Notes: generated by a model not told the origin, from the sequence alone. A stretch of 64,000 nt of DNA from Streptomyces sp. Ru73 (GCF_002920575.1 NZ_PQSQ01000010.1:62001-126000), one strand, 5' to 3'; counted from the stretch's first letter, positions 51,851 to 61,335 are shown. Numbers and translations: made by a program.

Positions 51851-52576
51851 ATGGACGCGATCACGGGTGCGTGGGACTGGCTCGGCTCGGCGGCCAACTG
51901 GGCCGGGGAGAACGGCGTCTGGCACCGCCTCGGCCAGCACGTGCAGCTGAGCCTGGTCTGCCTGGTCATCTCCTGTCTGCTGGCGCTGCCGGTGGCGCTG
52001 TACCTGGGCCACATCGGCAAGGGCGGCGCGCTGGCGATGAACCTCGCGAACGTCGGCCGTGCCGTGCCCACGTTCGCGGTGCTGGTGCTGCTGACGCTCA
52101 GTCCGCTGGGCAGGGCGGGGGACTGGCCGACGATCGTGGCGCTGGTGCTGTTCGCGGTGCCGCCGCTGCTGACGAACGCCTACGTCGGCATGCGGGAGGC
52201 CGACCGCGATGTGGTCGAGGCCGCCCGCGGGATGGGCATGTCCGGCCCGCAGCTGCTGCTCCGGGTCGAGCTGCCGCTCGCGTACCCGCTCATCATGACG
52301 GGGCTGCGGTCGGCGTCGGTGCAGGTGGTGGCCACGGTGACGCTGGCCGCGCTGGCCGGCGGCGGGGGGCTCGGCCGGATCATCACGGCGGGCTTCGGCA
52401 ATTACGACACCCCGCAGGTGGTGGCCGGCGCGGTGCTGGTCGCCGGGCTGGCGCTGCTGGTCGAGGGGGTGCTGGTGGCGGTGGAGCGGCTGTGCGACCC
52501 GATGCGCGGCAAGCGGGCCGCGCGCACGGGCCGCCGCGGAATACGGGCCGCCCGCAAGGAGGCGCCGGCCGTGTGA
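51851..52576 (+). CDS. Betaine/choline-type ABC permease, second (241 aa)
   Basis: ATG 51851 lies 4 bases after the previous stop. Same fold: HVQLSLVCLVISCLLALPVALYLGH, GRAVPTFAVLVLLTLSPLG, DVVEAARGMGMSGPQLLLRVELPLAYPLIMTGLRSASVQVVATVTLAAL, ending in a basic tail. With the first permease it forms the heterodimeric channel of the importer. Confidence 0.93.
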   Translation: MDAITGAWDWLGSAANWAGENGVWHRLGQHVQLSLVCLVISCLLALPVALYLGHIGKGGALAMNLANVGRAVPTFAVLVLLTLSPLGRAGDWPTIVALVLFAVPPLLTNAYVGMREADRDVVEAARGMGMSGPQLLLRVELPLAYPLIMTGLRSASVQVVATVTLAALAGGGGLGRIITAGFGNYDTPQVVAGAVLVAGLALLVEGVLVAVERLCDPMRGKRAARTGRRGIRAARKEAPAV

Positions 52577-52777
52577 CCGGGCGTCATCGGAATTCTGACC
52601 GGGCGTCACCGGGCTTCTGGCCGGCCGCTACCGGCTGTCCGATCGGGCGTCAGGCGCCCGCGGCGGTGCCGGGCACTGCCGTTCCGGCCGCCCCTCTGGT
52701 GTACTCCACTGCTCGACCTCAACGAACGGACCGGCGGACGGCCGGCGGACCGCATCGACGACTGGATGGTGAAACCG

Positions 52778-53740
52778 ATGAACAGCACGTCGCGTACCGG
52801 GCGGACGGCCCTCGTCGCGGGCACGGTGCTGGCACTGGCCGCGGGGCTCTCCGCGTGCGGCGGCCAGAGCCTGGAGGAAAAGGGCGGCAAGAGCGAGGGC
52901 GGGAAGGGCGCGATCGTCGTCGGTTCCGCCGGATTCACCGAGTCGCAGGTGCTCGCCGAGCTCTATTCCAAGATCATTTCCAATGCCGGGTACAAGGCGT
53001 CCGTGCAGACGCTGAAGAATCGCGAGCTCTACGAACCGGCCCTGGAGAAGGGCGAGATCGACGTCGTTCCGGAATACGCCTCCACGCTCGCCGATTTCCT
53101 CAACGCCAAGAAGAACGGCGCCAAGGCGAAGTCCGTCGCGTCCAGCGACGCGGACGAGACCGTTGCCGCACTGAAGAAGCTCGCCGAACCGCGCGGTCTG
53201 AAGGTTCTGCCGCACGGCTCGGCGACCGACCAGAACGCCTTCGCGGTCACCAAGGAATTCGCCGCGAAGCACAAGCTGAAGACCCTCTCGGACCTCGGCG
53301 ACTCCGGCCAGAAGGTGAAGCTGGCGGCGGGCGAGGAGTGCGAGACCCGGCCGTACTGCCTGCCGGGCCTGAAGAAGACGTACGGCGTGGACGTCACGGG
53401 CATCGACCCCAAGGGCGTGGGCACCGTGCAGGCCAAGCAGGCCGTCAAGGACGGCACGGACCAGCTGGTCCTGACGACCACCACGGACGCCACCCTCGGC
53501 GGCTTCGGGCTCGTGCTGCTCAAGGACGACAAGCACCTGCAGAACGCCGAGAATGTGCTGCCGGTGGTGAATGCCAAGAGCGCCGGCGACCCCGCGATCG
53601 CGAGTGCGCTGGGCAAGCTCACGAAGGTCCTCACGACCAAGGACTTGATCGAGCTGAACCGTCAGGTCGACGCCGACCGGCGCAAGCCGGCGGATGTCGC
53701 GACGGCCTATCTGAAGGAGAAGGGGCTGCTCAAGAAGTAA
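52778..53740 (+). CDS. Glycine betaine/choline-type substrate-binding lipoprotein (320 aa)
   Basis: ATG 52778 has GGTGA upstream (52769-52773); ATG 52766 has no ribosome site. The lipobox is LSAC with C27, then a Gly/Lys linker. The OpuAC fold starts AIVVGSAGFTESQVLAELYSKIISNAGYKASVQTLKNRELYEPALEKGEIDVVPEYASTLADFL, with SATDQNAFAVTKEF and LVLTTTTDATLGGFGLVLLKDDK later. It captures a quaternary amine outside the membrane and delivers it to the permeases. It lies 201 bases after the second permease, perhaps with an extra promoter for higher expression. Confidence 0.92.
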   Translation: MNSTSRTGRTALVAGTVLALAAGLSACGGQSLEEKGGKSEGGKGAIVVGSAGFTESQVLAELYSKIISNAGYKASVQTLKNRELYEPALEKGEIDVVPEYASTLADFLNAKKNGAKAKSVASSDADETVAALKKLAEPRGLKVLPHGSATDQNAFAVTKEFAAKHKLKTLSDLGDSGQKVKLAAGEECETRPYCLPGLKKTYGVDVTGIDPKGVGTVQAKQAVKDGTDQLVLTTTTDATLGGFGLVLLKDDKHLQNAENVLPVVNAKSAGDPAIASALGKLTKVLTTKDLIELNRQVDADRRKPADVATAYLKEKGLLKK

Positions 53741-53804
53741 CCAGCGGGAAACGGATTGCCGGGCGGGGCCCCACCGGCCTCGTACGCACGGTAAATTTCA
53801 GGCC

Positions 53805-55154
53805 ATGCCACGAGGACGCCACCGCCATTCCCCACCCCTGCACAGGCTTCTTCCCCCTTCGACGGTCGCCGGTGCGTCAATTGCCTGCGCCGCCGGAGCC
53901 TGGCTGGTCGGTGATGCGCTGGTGCTCCGGGTCCTGGTCGCCGGCGCGGCGCTGGCCGCGGTCGGCGGCGCCGTGCTGGCCCGCCGCTGGGACCGTACGG
54001 CCGGCAAGCGGGTCGCCGACCTCACCCGCGCCCGGGTCCGCGACGAATGGCGGACCGAGGAGCGCATCGCCGAGCTGGAGACGGACGTCGAGGAGGGCCG
54101 GGAGATCCGGGCCGCGCTGGAGACCAAGCTCCGCGCCAAGCGTGCCGAGCTGGCCCGGCTGCGGAACGAGCACGCCGCGCTGCTGCGCCGGTACGCCACG
54201 GCCGAGACCGAGCGGGCCAGCGCCCTGGAGGGCCGCCGCCGGCTCGCGATCGGGTCCACGGCCCCGGCCCGCGAGCTGACCACGGGCGACGCCGTGCCGG
54301 TGCCGGGCCTGACGGCCGTGGCACCCGCCGCTGTCGCGCCCGTCGCCGACGGCCGGGCGGCCGCCGGCATCGCGCCCGGCGCTTCCCCGGCCGCCGTCGG
54401 CGCCGCCGCTCACGGCCGCCGCGCCGCCACCGGGGCTGCCACCGCCACTGCCACGGCTCCCGCCGCCGCTCCCACCGCCGCCGACTTCCGCAAGGCGGAC
54501 GAGGCGATGCTGCGGCTGACCGAGAGCGCCGCACGCCAGGAGGCCGCCCGCCGGGACGCCGCCCACCGCGCGGAGCGGGAGCGGGCCGAGCGGCAGCGTG
54601 CCGCCGAGCAGGCCCGTGCCGCCGCCCAGGTCCGTACGGCGGCGCAGGCCGCCCCCGGGCTGCGTCCGGTGCCGGCCGCGGCCGTCGCGCCGGCCCCGCA
54701 GAGCCGGCCGGCGCCGCGCACCACCGGTGGCTTCGACTTCTTCGGTACGGGCACCACCTCCCGGGCCGCCGTCACGGACACGGTCGCCGCCTCGGGCGCG
54801 GTCGCCGTGCCCAAGGACGCCCCCGCGGCGCCGCTGGAGGAGGACCTGGCCGACGTGGTGGGCGACGAGGCCGTGGCCGAGCAGTCGGCCCGCGCCGCGA
54901 CGGCCCGGCGGACCGCTCAGCCGGGCGGGGACGCCGCCGCCGACGTGCCGGCGCCCGCCGCGGAGCCGGTCGCGGAGGAGGTCGCGGAGCCGGCCGCGCC
55001 CGAGGCCGCCGAGGCGGAAACCGAGCCCGCGCCGGAGGGCGAGTCCGATGCCGCGCCCGAGGGGCGTGCCGCCGGTGAGGTCATCGACCTGACCGCGCAC
55101 GACGAGACGGAGCAGTTCGACGTCGCGGAGCTGCGCAGCGCGGCCTCGCAGTAG
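53805..55154 (+). CDS. Membrane protein with coiled coil and Ala-rich acidic C-terminus (449 aa)
   Basis: ATG 53805 starts a basic N-terminus, then two hydrophobic segments (VAGASIACAAGAWLVGDALVL, VLVAGAALAAVGGAVLARR). A long helical coiled coil follows (about 70-145: RTEERIAELETDVEEGREIRAALETKLRAKRAELARLRNEHAALL) and a second at about 226-285 (EEAARRDAAHRAERERAERQRAAEQARAAAQ type). The remainder is Ala/Pro/Glu-rich and disordered and ends EVIDLTAHDETEQFDVAELRS. I recognise it as a streptomycete-type conserved protein of unknown function. The layout suggests an envelope-anchored scaffold. A strong terminator follows. Confidence 0.82.
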   Translation: MPRGRHRHSPPLHRLLPPSTVAGASIACAAGAWLVGDALVLRVLVAGAALAAVGGAVLARRWDRTAGKRVADLTRARVRDEWRTEERIAELETDVEEGREIRAALETKLRAKRAELARLRNEHAALLRRYATAETERASALEGRRRLAIGSTAPARELTTGDAVPVPGLTAVAPAAVAPVADGRAAAGIAPGASPAAVGAAAHGRRAATGAATATATAPAAAPTAADFRKADEAMLRLTESAARQEAARRDAAHRAERERAERQRAAEQARAAAQVRTAAQAAPGLRPVPAAAVAPAPQSRPAPRTTGGFDFFGTGTTSRAAVTDTVAASGAVAVPKDAPAAPLEEDLADVVGDEAVAEQSARAATARRTAQPGGDAAADVPAPAAEPVAEEVAEPAAPEAAEAETEPAPEGESDAAPEGRAAGEVIDLTAHDETEQFDVAELRSAASQ

Positions 55155-55172
55155 GCGGCGGTCGGCGTACGC

Positions 55173-55209
55173 GAACGCCCGCACCGGTCAGGGACCGGTG
55201 CGGGCGTTC
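55173..55209 (+). terminator. Strong terminator of coiled-coil gene
   Basis: GAACGCCCGCACCGGTC (55173-55189) pairs perfectly with its complement at 55193-55209 around AGG, a 17-bp stem. Confidence 0.82.
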
Positions 55210-55245
55210 CGCGTTTCAGGTACCGGGCCGGGTCGGGCGGCAAAG

Positions 55246-55266
55246 TTGTCCACACCCTGTGGACAA
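55246..55266. promoter_or_regulatory. Inverted pair of perfect DnaA boxes
   Basis: TTGTCCACA (55246-55254) and TGTGGACAA (55258-55266) are separated by CCC. Each is a full match to the streptomycete DnaA box. They lie in the region between the convergent coiled-coil and nuoD genes, with no dnaA, dnaN or origin here. They could be a titration site or a replication checkpoint. Confidence 0.7.
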
Positions 55267-55349
55267 CGCTGTTGGTGTTGGCCGGTACGTCACCCGGCGT
55301 ACAGCGGACGACGCCCGGCCCGTCACCGCGGCCGCCGTCGCCCCGCCGC

Positions 55350-56492
55350 TCACTTGTCGATGTCGCCGACCACGAAGAACAGCGACCCCAGGATCGCGAC
55401 CATGTCGGCGACCAGGGTGCCGGGCAGCAGCTCCACCAGCGCCTGGATGTTGTTGAACGAGGCGGAGCGCAGCTTGAGGCGGTACGGCGTCTTCTCGCCC
55501 TTGGAGACGAGGTAGTAGCCGTTGATGCCGAGGGGGTTCTCCGTCCAGGCGTACGTCGCGCCCTCGGGGGCCTTGAGCACCTTCGGGAGCCGCTGGTTGA
55601 TCGGCCCCGGGGGCAGCTCGGCCATCCGGTCCAGGCAGGCGTCGGCCAGGTCCAGCGAGTTGTGCGTCTGCTCCAGCAGGCACTCGAAGCGGGCCAGGCA
55701 GTCGCCCTCGGAGCGGGTGACGACCTTGAGCGTGTCCTGCAGCTCCCCGTACGCCAGGTACGGCTCGTCGCGGCGCAGGTCGAAGTCGACGCCCGAGGCG
55801 CGGCCGATGGGCCCCGAGACGCCGTACGAGTGCACCGCCTCGGGGGTCAGGACGCCGACGCCGCGGGTCCGGCCGCGGAAGATCTCGTTGCCCAGCACCA
55901 GCCGGTCGAAGACGTCCATGCGCGAGCGGACCGCGGCCACCGCGTCCCGGGCGCGGCCGAGCCAGCCGGCGGGCAGGTCCTCCTTGAGGCCGCCGACGCG
56001 GTTGAACATGTAGTGCATCCGGCCGCCGGAGATCTCCTCCATGACGTTCTGCAGCTCTTCGCGCTCGCGGAAGGCGTGGAAGACGGGGGTGATCCCGCCC
56101 AGCTCCAGCGGGTAGGAGCCGAGGAACATCAGGTGGTTCAGCACGCGGTTCAGCTCGGCGAGCAGCGTGCGGGTCCAGACGGCACGCTCGGGGACCTCCA
56201 TGCCGAGCATCCGTTCGACGGCCATCACGACGCCGAGCTCGTTGGAGAACGCCGACAGCCAGTCGTGGCGGTTGGCGAGCACGATGATCTGGCGGTAGTC
56301 GCGCGCCTCGAAGAGCTTCTCCGCGCCCCGGTGCATGTATCCGATCACCGGTTCGGCGTGGCTGATGCGCTCGCCGTCCAGTACCAGGCGCAGCCGCAGC
56401 ACTCCGTGGGTGGAGGGGTGCTGGGGCCCGATGTTGAGCACCATGTCCGTGCTCTCCGCCGCACCGCCAATGCCGACCATCGTCTCCGTCAT
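55350..56492 (-). CDS. nuoD: Stand-alone NADH-quinone oxidoreductase subunit D (380 aa)
   Basis: It carries the 49-kDa/NuoD pattern: [108 protein letters not shown], and the C-terminal [35 protein letters not shown]. It is somewhat short for NuoD and no other nuo gene is present, so it is an extra copy (NuoD2-like). R55 in MHRG aligns with the Arg that is dimethylated in mammalian NDUFS2. Its ATG overlaps the stop of the upstream methyltransferase by four bases. Confidence 0.93.
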   Translation of the reverse strand: MTETMVGIGGAAESTDMVLNIGPQHPSTHGVLRLRLVLDGERISHAEPVIGYMHRGAEKLFEARDYRQIIVLANRHDWLSAFSNELGVVMAVERMLGMEVPERAVWTRTLLAELNRVLNHLMFLGSYPLELGGITPVFHAFREREELQNVMEEISGGRMHYMFNRVGGLKEDLPAGWLGRARDAVAAVRSRMDVFDRLVLGNEIFRGRTRGVGVLTPEAVHSYGVSGPIGRASGVDFDLRRDEPYLAYGELQDTLKVVTRSEGDCLARFECLLEQTHNSLDLADACLDRMAELPPGPINQRLPKVLKAPEGATYAWTENPLGINGYYLVSKGEKTPYRLKLRSASFNNIQALVELLPGTLVADMVAILGSLFFVVGDIDK

Positions 56493-57691
56493 GGGGACAG
56501 TCTGACAGCTTCCGCTTCCGCGCCGACCGGCTGGACCAGCCAGTGGAAGGCGCCCAGGCCGCCCGGGTCGGTCAGCTCGGCGGCCTCCCCGGCGCCGCCG
56601 AGTGCCCGCAGGTAGGCGGCCGGGTCGGTGGTCGCGAGGGCCAGCGGGGGGCGGCTGCCGTCGACGCCCAGGGAGCGCAGCGCGGCCCGCTGGGTGAGCA
56701 GCAGCGCGCCGGTGCCGCCGGCCGCGGCGCAGGCGTCCAGCGCGACGTGCGCGGTGATGTCGCAGCCGCCGTCCGGCACGGGCGCCACCTCGCGGCCGTC
56801 ACGGAAGCCGGTGAGCGTGCCGTAGGGCGGGCGGGCCTCCCGTACGTGCGCGTAGTCCGCGGTCACCGCGAATCCGCGGCGCAGCGTCCGTACGGCCCGC
56901 GCCCACGCGGCGTCCCGCGGCCGCCCGATCTCGGCGCGCGCGCCGGCCCCGGGGGAGGTGCCAAACGCGGGCCCCGAAGGCGCTTCGGCCGCGGGCCCTG
57001 AGGAGGCACCGGCCGCGGGCCCCGAAGGTGCTCGGGAGGCGGGCCCCGAGGAGGCGTCGGATGCGGCCCCCGAGGACGCTTCGGATGTGGCGGTCCCCGG
57101 AGAGGCGTCTGCCGCGCTCCCCAGGGGCCACCACTCCGCCAGCCACGCCGCGTCCTCGCCCGTCACCGGTTCGCCGAGGCGCTCGGCGCCGTCCGCGGGG
57201 CGCACGAGGACGCGGCGCGGTACGCCCTCCGGGTCCGTCTCCACGACGTCCACGGGAACGTTGTCCAGCCACTCGTTGGCGAAGACCAGGCCGGTGAGCG
57301 TCCCCGGCGCCGGCAGTTCGGCGAGCCAGGTGATCCGCGGGTCCAGCCCCTCGGGGCGGGGCGCCTTCTCGACGGCGTACGCGCGCAGCCGTCCGGGCAG
57401 GGCACCGGCCGTCCGCCCGCCGGAGCCGGCGTCCAGGGCGGCCAGGACGCCGCTGAGCAGCTCGCCGCGCCCGGCCCCGATGTCCAGGAGGTCCAGCCGC
57501 TCCGGGCGGCCCAGCGCCTCGTCCACGCGCTCCAGCAGCCGTGCCACGGCGCCCGCGTACTGCCGCGAGGCGTGCACCGAGGTGCGGAAGTGCCCGGCGG
57601 GCCCGGGGCCGTCCGCGCGCGTGTAGAAGCCGCCGGGCCCGTACAGCGCCCGTTCCGTCGCGTCCCGCCAGCCGCACCACTCGTTCGTCAC
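56489..57691 (-). CDS. MidA/NDUFAF7-family SAM-dependent methyltransferase (400 aa)
   Basis: GTG 57691 is preceded by TACCGT (57703-57698) at leaderless spacing. Family motifs are [19 protein letters not shown] (SAM site), [42 protein letters not shown] and [19 protein letters not shown], the MidA signature set. A 24-bp-repeat Ala/Ser/Gly/Pro insert (about 192-255) splits the chain. The human homologue NDUFAF7 methylates an arginine of NDUFS2, the NuoD homologue; here the target-like subunit is the next gene, overlapping by four bases. I infer that this enzyme methylates the paired NuoD. It may be a Complex-I assembly pair. Confidence 0.9.
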   Translation of the reverse strand: MTNEWCGWRDATERALYGPGGFYTRADGPGPAGHFRTSVHASRQYAGAVARLLERVDEALGRPERLDLLDIGAGRGELLSGVLAALDAGSGGRTAGALPGRLRAYAVEKAPRPEGLDPRITWLAELPAPGTLTGLVFANEWLDNVPVDVVETDPEGVPRRVLVRPADGAERLGEPVTGEDAAWLAEWWPLGSAADASPGTATSEASSGAASDASSGPASRAPSGPAAGASSGPAAEAPSGPAFGTSPGAGARAEIGRPRDAAWARAVRTLRRGFAVTADYAHVREARPPYGTLTGFRDGREVAPVPDGGCDITAHVALDACAAAGGTGALLLTQRAALRSLGVDGSRPPLALATTDPAAYLRALGGAGEAAELTDPGGLGAFHWLVQPVGAEAEAVRLSP

Positions 57692-57812
57692 CGCACCACG
57701 GTACGGGCGGCCGGGGTGCGCTCCGGCATCCACCTTGGGGAGTAGGAGGCGCGCACAGGATCGCTCCTTCGGTTGACCCGTACACCTATTACCGCTGCCT
57801 ACGCTGGGTTAC

Positions 57813-59018
57813 GTGCAGCGTCTCTACGACTTCTTCCGCAGGCACCCGACAGGTGTGGACACCTTCTGGGCGGTGCTGCTCCTCGGGGTCGCCGGGCTGT
57901 GGCTGACGTCGGGCTTCCTGCACGGCATCGGGCAGAACGCGGTGGGCCTGCTGGTCGTCCTGGCGCTGTGCACGGTGGTCGCGCTGCGTCGCCGGGCCCC
58001 GGTGAGGATGCTGCTGCTGGCGACCGCCGCTGGCGTGGCGCAGCTGGTCTTCGGGGTGGAGACCAACCCGGCGGACTTCGCGATGCTGGTGATCATCTAC
58101 ACCGTGGCGTGCGGCAACGTCCGCTGGGCCTCCCGGTACGCGCTGGTCGGCGGCGTCTGCGCGCCGGTGCTGTCCCGGCTCCGCTGGCGCGAGCCGGACC
58201 CGTACACCACGCTCTGGCAGGACGTGGTCGTCACCGTCTTCCTGGCCATCCCCTTCGTGCTGGCCTGGGTGATGGGCGACTCGCTGCGCACCCGCCGCGC
58301 CTACTGGGCGCAGCTGGAGGAGCGTGCCACGCGCCTGGAGAAGGAGCGGGAGACCCAGTCCCGGATCGCGGTGGCGGCGGAGCGCGCCCGCATCGCCCGG
58401 GAGCTGCACGACGTCGTCGCGCACAACGTGTCGGTGATGGTGGTGCAGGCCGACGGCGCCGCGTACGTCCTCAAGTCGGCGCCCGACCAGGCCCGGCAGG
58501 CGCTGGAGACCATCTCCGGCACCGGCCGGCAGGCGCTCGCGGAGATGCGCCGGCTGCTGGGCGTGCTGCGGACCGGAGAGGGCGCCGAGGGCGGCGAGTA
58601 CGTGCCGCAGCCCGGCGTCGAGCAGCTGGCCGACCTCGTGGAGCAGGTACGCGGTACGGGCCTGCCCGTGGAGTTCACGGTCAGCGGTGAGGAACGGCCG
58701 CTGCCCAGCGGCGTGGAGCTGACCGCGTACCGCATCGTCCAGGAGGCGCTGACCAACACCCGCAAGCACGGCGGGCCCGGCGTCGGCGCGACCGTCAGCA
58801 TCGTCTACGGGGAGGACAGCCTGGAGCTGCTCGTCGAGGACGACGGACGCGGCGCACGGCAGGAGTTGTACGACGAGGGCGGCGCCGACGGGCTGGGCCA
58901 CGGCCTCATCGGCATGCGCGAGCGCGTCGGTATGGTCGGCGGCAGCCTGGACGCGGGGCCGCGGCCGGGCGGCGGCTTCCGTATCAGTGCCGTGCTGCCG
59001 CTCGCACCGGTGCGCTGA
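57813..59018 (+). CDS. Sensor histidine kinase, NarL-type (401 aa)
   Basis: GTG 57813 follows the -10-like TACGCT (57800-57805) with a 7-nt gap, so it may be leaderless. Five or so membrane segments (about 17-155) form the sensor part without a large extracellular domain. HisKA_3 dimerisation has RIARELHDVVAHN with H199. The HATPase has TAYRIVQEALTNTRKHGG (N box), VEDDGRGAR (G1) and GHGLIGMRERVGMVGG (G2). It phosphorylates the response regulator encoded next (59096). The signal is unknown. Confidence 0.95.
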   Translation: MQRLYDFFRRHPTGVDTFWAVLLLGVAGLWLTSGFLHGIGQNAVGLLVVLALCTVVALRRRAPVRMLLLATAAGVAQLVFGVETNPADFAMLVIIYTVACGNVRWASRYALVGGVCAPVLSRLRWREPDPYTTLWQDVVVTVFLAIPFVLAWVMGDSLRTRRAYWAQLEERATRLEKERETQSRIAVAAERARIARELHDVVAHNVSVMVVQADGAAYVLKSAPDQARQALETISGTGRQALAEMRRLLGVLRTGEGAEGGEYVPQPGVEQLADLVEQVRGTGLPVEFTVSGEERPLPSGVELTAYRIVQEALTNTRKHGGPGVGATVSIVYGEDSLELLVEDDGRGARQELYDEGGADGLGHGLIGMRERVGMVGGSLDAGPRPGGGFRISAVLPLAPVR

Positions 59019-59095
59019 CGGGCGCGCCACCCCAGGGAGCGCCGGCCCGGCGCACCCTCTTGTTGACCGATGCCCCGAAGGGACGGACCCCTGTC

Positions 59096-59779
59096 ATGAC
59101 CATCCGCGTGATGCTCGTCGACGACCAGGTGCTGCTGCGCACCGGCTTCCGGATGGTGCTGGCCGCCCAGCCGGACATGGAGGTCGTCGCGGAGGCGGGC
59201 GACGGGGTGGCCGCCCTGGAGGCGCTGCGGTCCACCCGGGTCGACGTGATCCTCATGGACGTGCGGATGCCGAACCTGGACGGCGTGGAGACCACCCGGC
59301 GGATCTGCGCGGACGGCACGGCGGAGGACGCGCCCAAGGTGCTCATCCTGACCACCTTCGACCTGGACGAGTACGCCTTCTCCGCGCTCAAGGCCGGGGC
59401 CAGCGGCTTCATGCTCAAGGACGTGCCGCCCGACGAGCTGCTGGCCGCCATCCGCGCGGTGCACAGCGGCGACGCGGTGGTCGCGCCGTCCACCACCCGC
59501 CGCCTGCTGGACCGCTTCACCCCGATGCTGCCGTCCGCCGCGCCCCAGGACGGCCACCCGGAGCTGGCACGGCTCACCGAACGGGAGCGCGAGGTGCTGC
59601 TCCTCGTGGCGCAGGGCCTGTCCAACGGCGAGATCGCCGCCCGCCTGGTCCTCTCCGAAGCCACGGTCAAGACGCACGTGGGCCGCATCCTCACCAAGCT
59701 CGAACTCCGCGACCGCGTACAGGCCGTCGTCCTGGCGTACGAGACCGGTCTCGTCCGGGCCGGGGGCTCGGCGGCCTGA
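59096..59779 (+). CDS. LuxR/NarL-family response regulator (227 aa)
   Basis: ATG 59096 starts MTIRVMLVDDQVLLRTGF. The receiver has acidic D9/D10, phospho-acceptor D55 in ILMDVRMPN, T86/T87 in ILTTFD, and K108 in FMLKDV. The C-terminal LuxR helix-turn-helix is LTEREREVLLLVAQGLSNGEIAARLVLSEATVKTHVGRILTKLELRDR. It is paired with the kinase just upstream (77-base gap), probably one operon. Targets unknown. Confidence 0.96.
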   Translation: MTIRVMLVDDQVLLRTGFRMVLAAQPDMEVVAEAGDGVAALEALRSTRVDVILMDVRMPNLDGVETTRRICADGTAEDAPKVLILTTFDLDEYAFSALKAGASGFMLKDVPPDELLAAIRAVHSGDAVVAPSTTRRLLDRFTPMLPSAAPQDGHPELARLTEREREVLLLVAQGLSNGEIAARLVLSEATVKTHVGRILTKLELRDRVQAVVLAYETGLVRAGGSAA

Positions 59780-59838
59780 GCCGGCGGACGGGGGCGGGCC
59801 CGCGCGGGCCCTGGGCGGGCAAGCGGCCCTACGCGGGC

Positions 59839-60630
59839 CTACGGCGCGGTACCACCGGCGCCGTCGGCCGCCGCCCCGCCGTTCGCGACCGCGTCGGTCA
59901 GCCGGTCGGCCAGGGCGGTGAGGCCGGGGCAGCGCAGGTCGTAGCGCGCGGGATCGTCGGGGCGGTCGGCGCCGGGGCGGCGTACGAGGGCGGTGCGGTA
60001 TCCGCACTCGTGCGCGGCGTCCAGGTCCCAGGGGTGGGCCGCGACGAACAGGCTGTGCGCGGGCGCGACCGCCAGCCGGTCCATGGGCAGGCTGTAGACC
60101 GCCGGATCCGGCTTGTACGTCCGCAGCTCGTCGGTGGAGAGCAGACAGTGCCAGGTCAGGCCGCCGGCAGCCGAGAGGTCGGTGGCCTGCGCGAGGCCGG
60201 CGTTGGTGAGCGCCACGACGGCGAAGTGCCGGGCCAGCCGGGCCAGCGCGGCGGGCGCGTCCGGCCAGGGCCGCAGCCGGTGCCCCACCTGCGCGAGGTG
60301 CTCGAAGGTCTCGCCCGTCACCGCGGGCGCGCCGCCGGCCAGCAGCGCCTCCTCCAGGGCGCGGCGGCGCAGCGTGTCGTTGTCCTGCCAGGGCTCCTCG
60401 CCGTGCCGCACGCGCTCGACGAGGCCCGCGAGCCGCTGCTGCCACAGCTGCGCGGTGGCCCTGGCCGGCTCCCGGCCGGCGCCCGTCGCCGCGAAGGCGT
60501 CGGCCAGCTCCTGGGTCACCGTGCCGGTCTCGTCGACGACGGTGCCGAGCACGTCGAAGACCAGTGTCGTGATGTTGCCGGGGAACGCGGCAGCCGCGCG
60601 GGCCCCGCTGCGTGTCGATCCCTGTGGCAC
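59839..60630 (-). CDS. HAD-superfamily 2-haloacid dehalogenase-like hydrolase (263 aa)
   Basis: GTG 60630 follows GAAGG. Nucleophile D26 is in LVFDVLGTVVDE (the family has DxFGT; here DVLGT). Motif II is LTNAGLAQ, motif III YKPDPAVYSLPMDRL and motif IV FVAAHPWDLDAAHECGYRTALV, the layout of type II L-2-haloacid dehalogenases. Its native substrate is not necessarily a haloacid. It is convergent with the response regulator. Confidence 0.9.
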   Translation of the reverse strand: MPQGSTRSGARAAAAFPGNITTLVFDVLGTVVDETGTVTQELADAFAATGAGREPARATAQLWQQRLAGLVERVRHGEEPWQDNDTLRRRALEEALLAGGAPAVTGETFEHLAQVGHRLRPWPDAPAALARLARHFAVVALTNAGLAQATDLSAAGGLTWHCLLSTDELRTYKPDPAVYSLPMDRLAVAPAHSLFVAAHPWDLDAAHECGYRTALVRRPGADRPDDPARYDLRCPGLTALADRLTDAVANGGAAADGAGGTAP

Positions 60631-60807
60631 GTCCAGCCTTCTTCGGGTCGGGGTCTGCGTGCGGCCGAGAGTAGTGCCGCGGGCGGCCGGTGACGGGTAT
60701 TCGTACGCCGTCGCCGCGGCAGTTCGTGTGCCGTGGCCGCGGCACCTGGGGGACCATGGAGGCGCAGCGCCGTACGGAACCGACCGCCGCTCCCCGAGGG
60801 AGGCACC

Positions 60808-61233
60808 GTGACCGACCGCAAGCCGCCGGGTGTCAGCTTCGAGACCTGGGTCGACCGCCAGATCAGGGAGGCCGCCGAACGGGGTGAGTTCGACGACCTG
60901 CCGGGCGCCGGAAAGCCCCTGACGGGGCTGAACAAGCCGTACGACGAACTGTGGTGGGTGCGGGAGAAGATGGCGCGTGAGGGCGTCTCTTACCTGCCGC
61001 CCACGCTCGCGCTGCGCAAGGAGGCCGAGGACGCGCGTGCCGCGGCGCGCGGCGCCCGCTCCGAGCGCGAGGTCCGGCGGCTCGTCGCGGAGATCAATGG
61101 CCGGATCCGGGAGGCGCTGCTGAACCCGCCGCCGGGACCGCCGCTGGGCATCGGCCCCCTCGACCCCGAAGAGGTCGTCGAGGAGTGGCGCGCGGCCCTG
61201 CGGGAGCGGATGCGCGGCCGCGACGCCTCCTGA
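60808..61233 (+). CDS. DUF1992 (DnaJ-homologue C28-like) protein (141 aa)
   Basis: GTG 60808 follows GAGGGAGG. The family core is SFETWVDRQIREAAERGEFDDLPGAGKPLTGLNKPYDELWWVREKMAREGVSYLPPTLALRKE, with a helical C-terminus. The same domain occurs in DNAJC28 without the J part. Function unknown. It is divergent from the HAD gene. Confidence 0.9.
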   Translation: MTDRKPPGVSFETWVDRQIREAAERGEFDDLPGAGKPLTGLNKPYDELWWVREKMAREGVSYLPPTLALRKEAEDARAAARGARSEREVRRLVAEINGRIREALLNPPPGPPLGIGPLDPEEVVEEWRAALRERMRGRDAS

Positions 61234-61335
61234 GGCGGCGGACGCCGTCCTTCATGGTGCGGCGGACACGGCCCTTCGAAAGGCGGCGGAAGCGGCCCTT
61301 AGGGAGACGGCGAAAGCGGCACTTCATGAGTGACG

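Noticed and set aside
50975..52609. Long minus-strand open frame across both permease genes
   Set aside because: Spans two genes with good membrane-protein signatures on the plus strand; its own composition (Gln/Arg/His-rich) is typical of antisense translation.
57773..57778. TTGACC as -35 for the sensor kinase
   Set aside because: The spacer to the -10-like TACGCT is 21 nt, too long for a standard promoter; only the -10 is noted.
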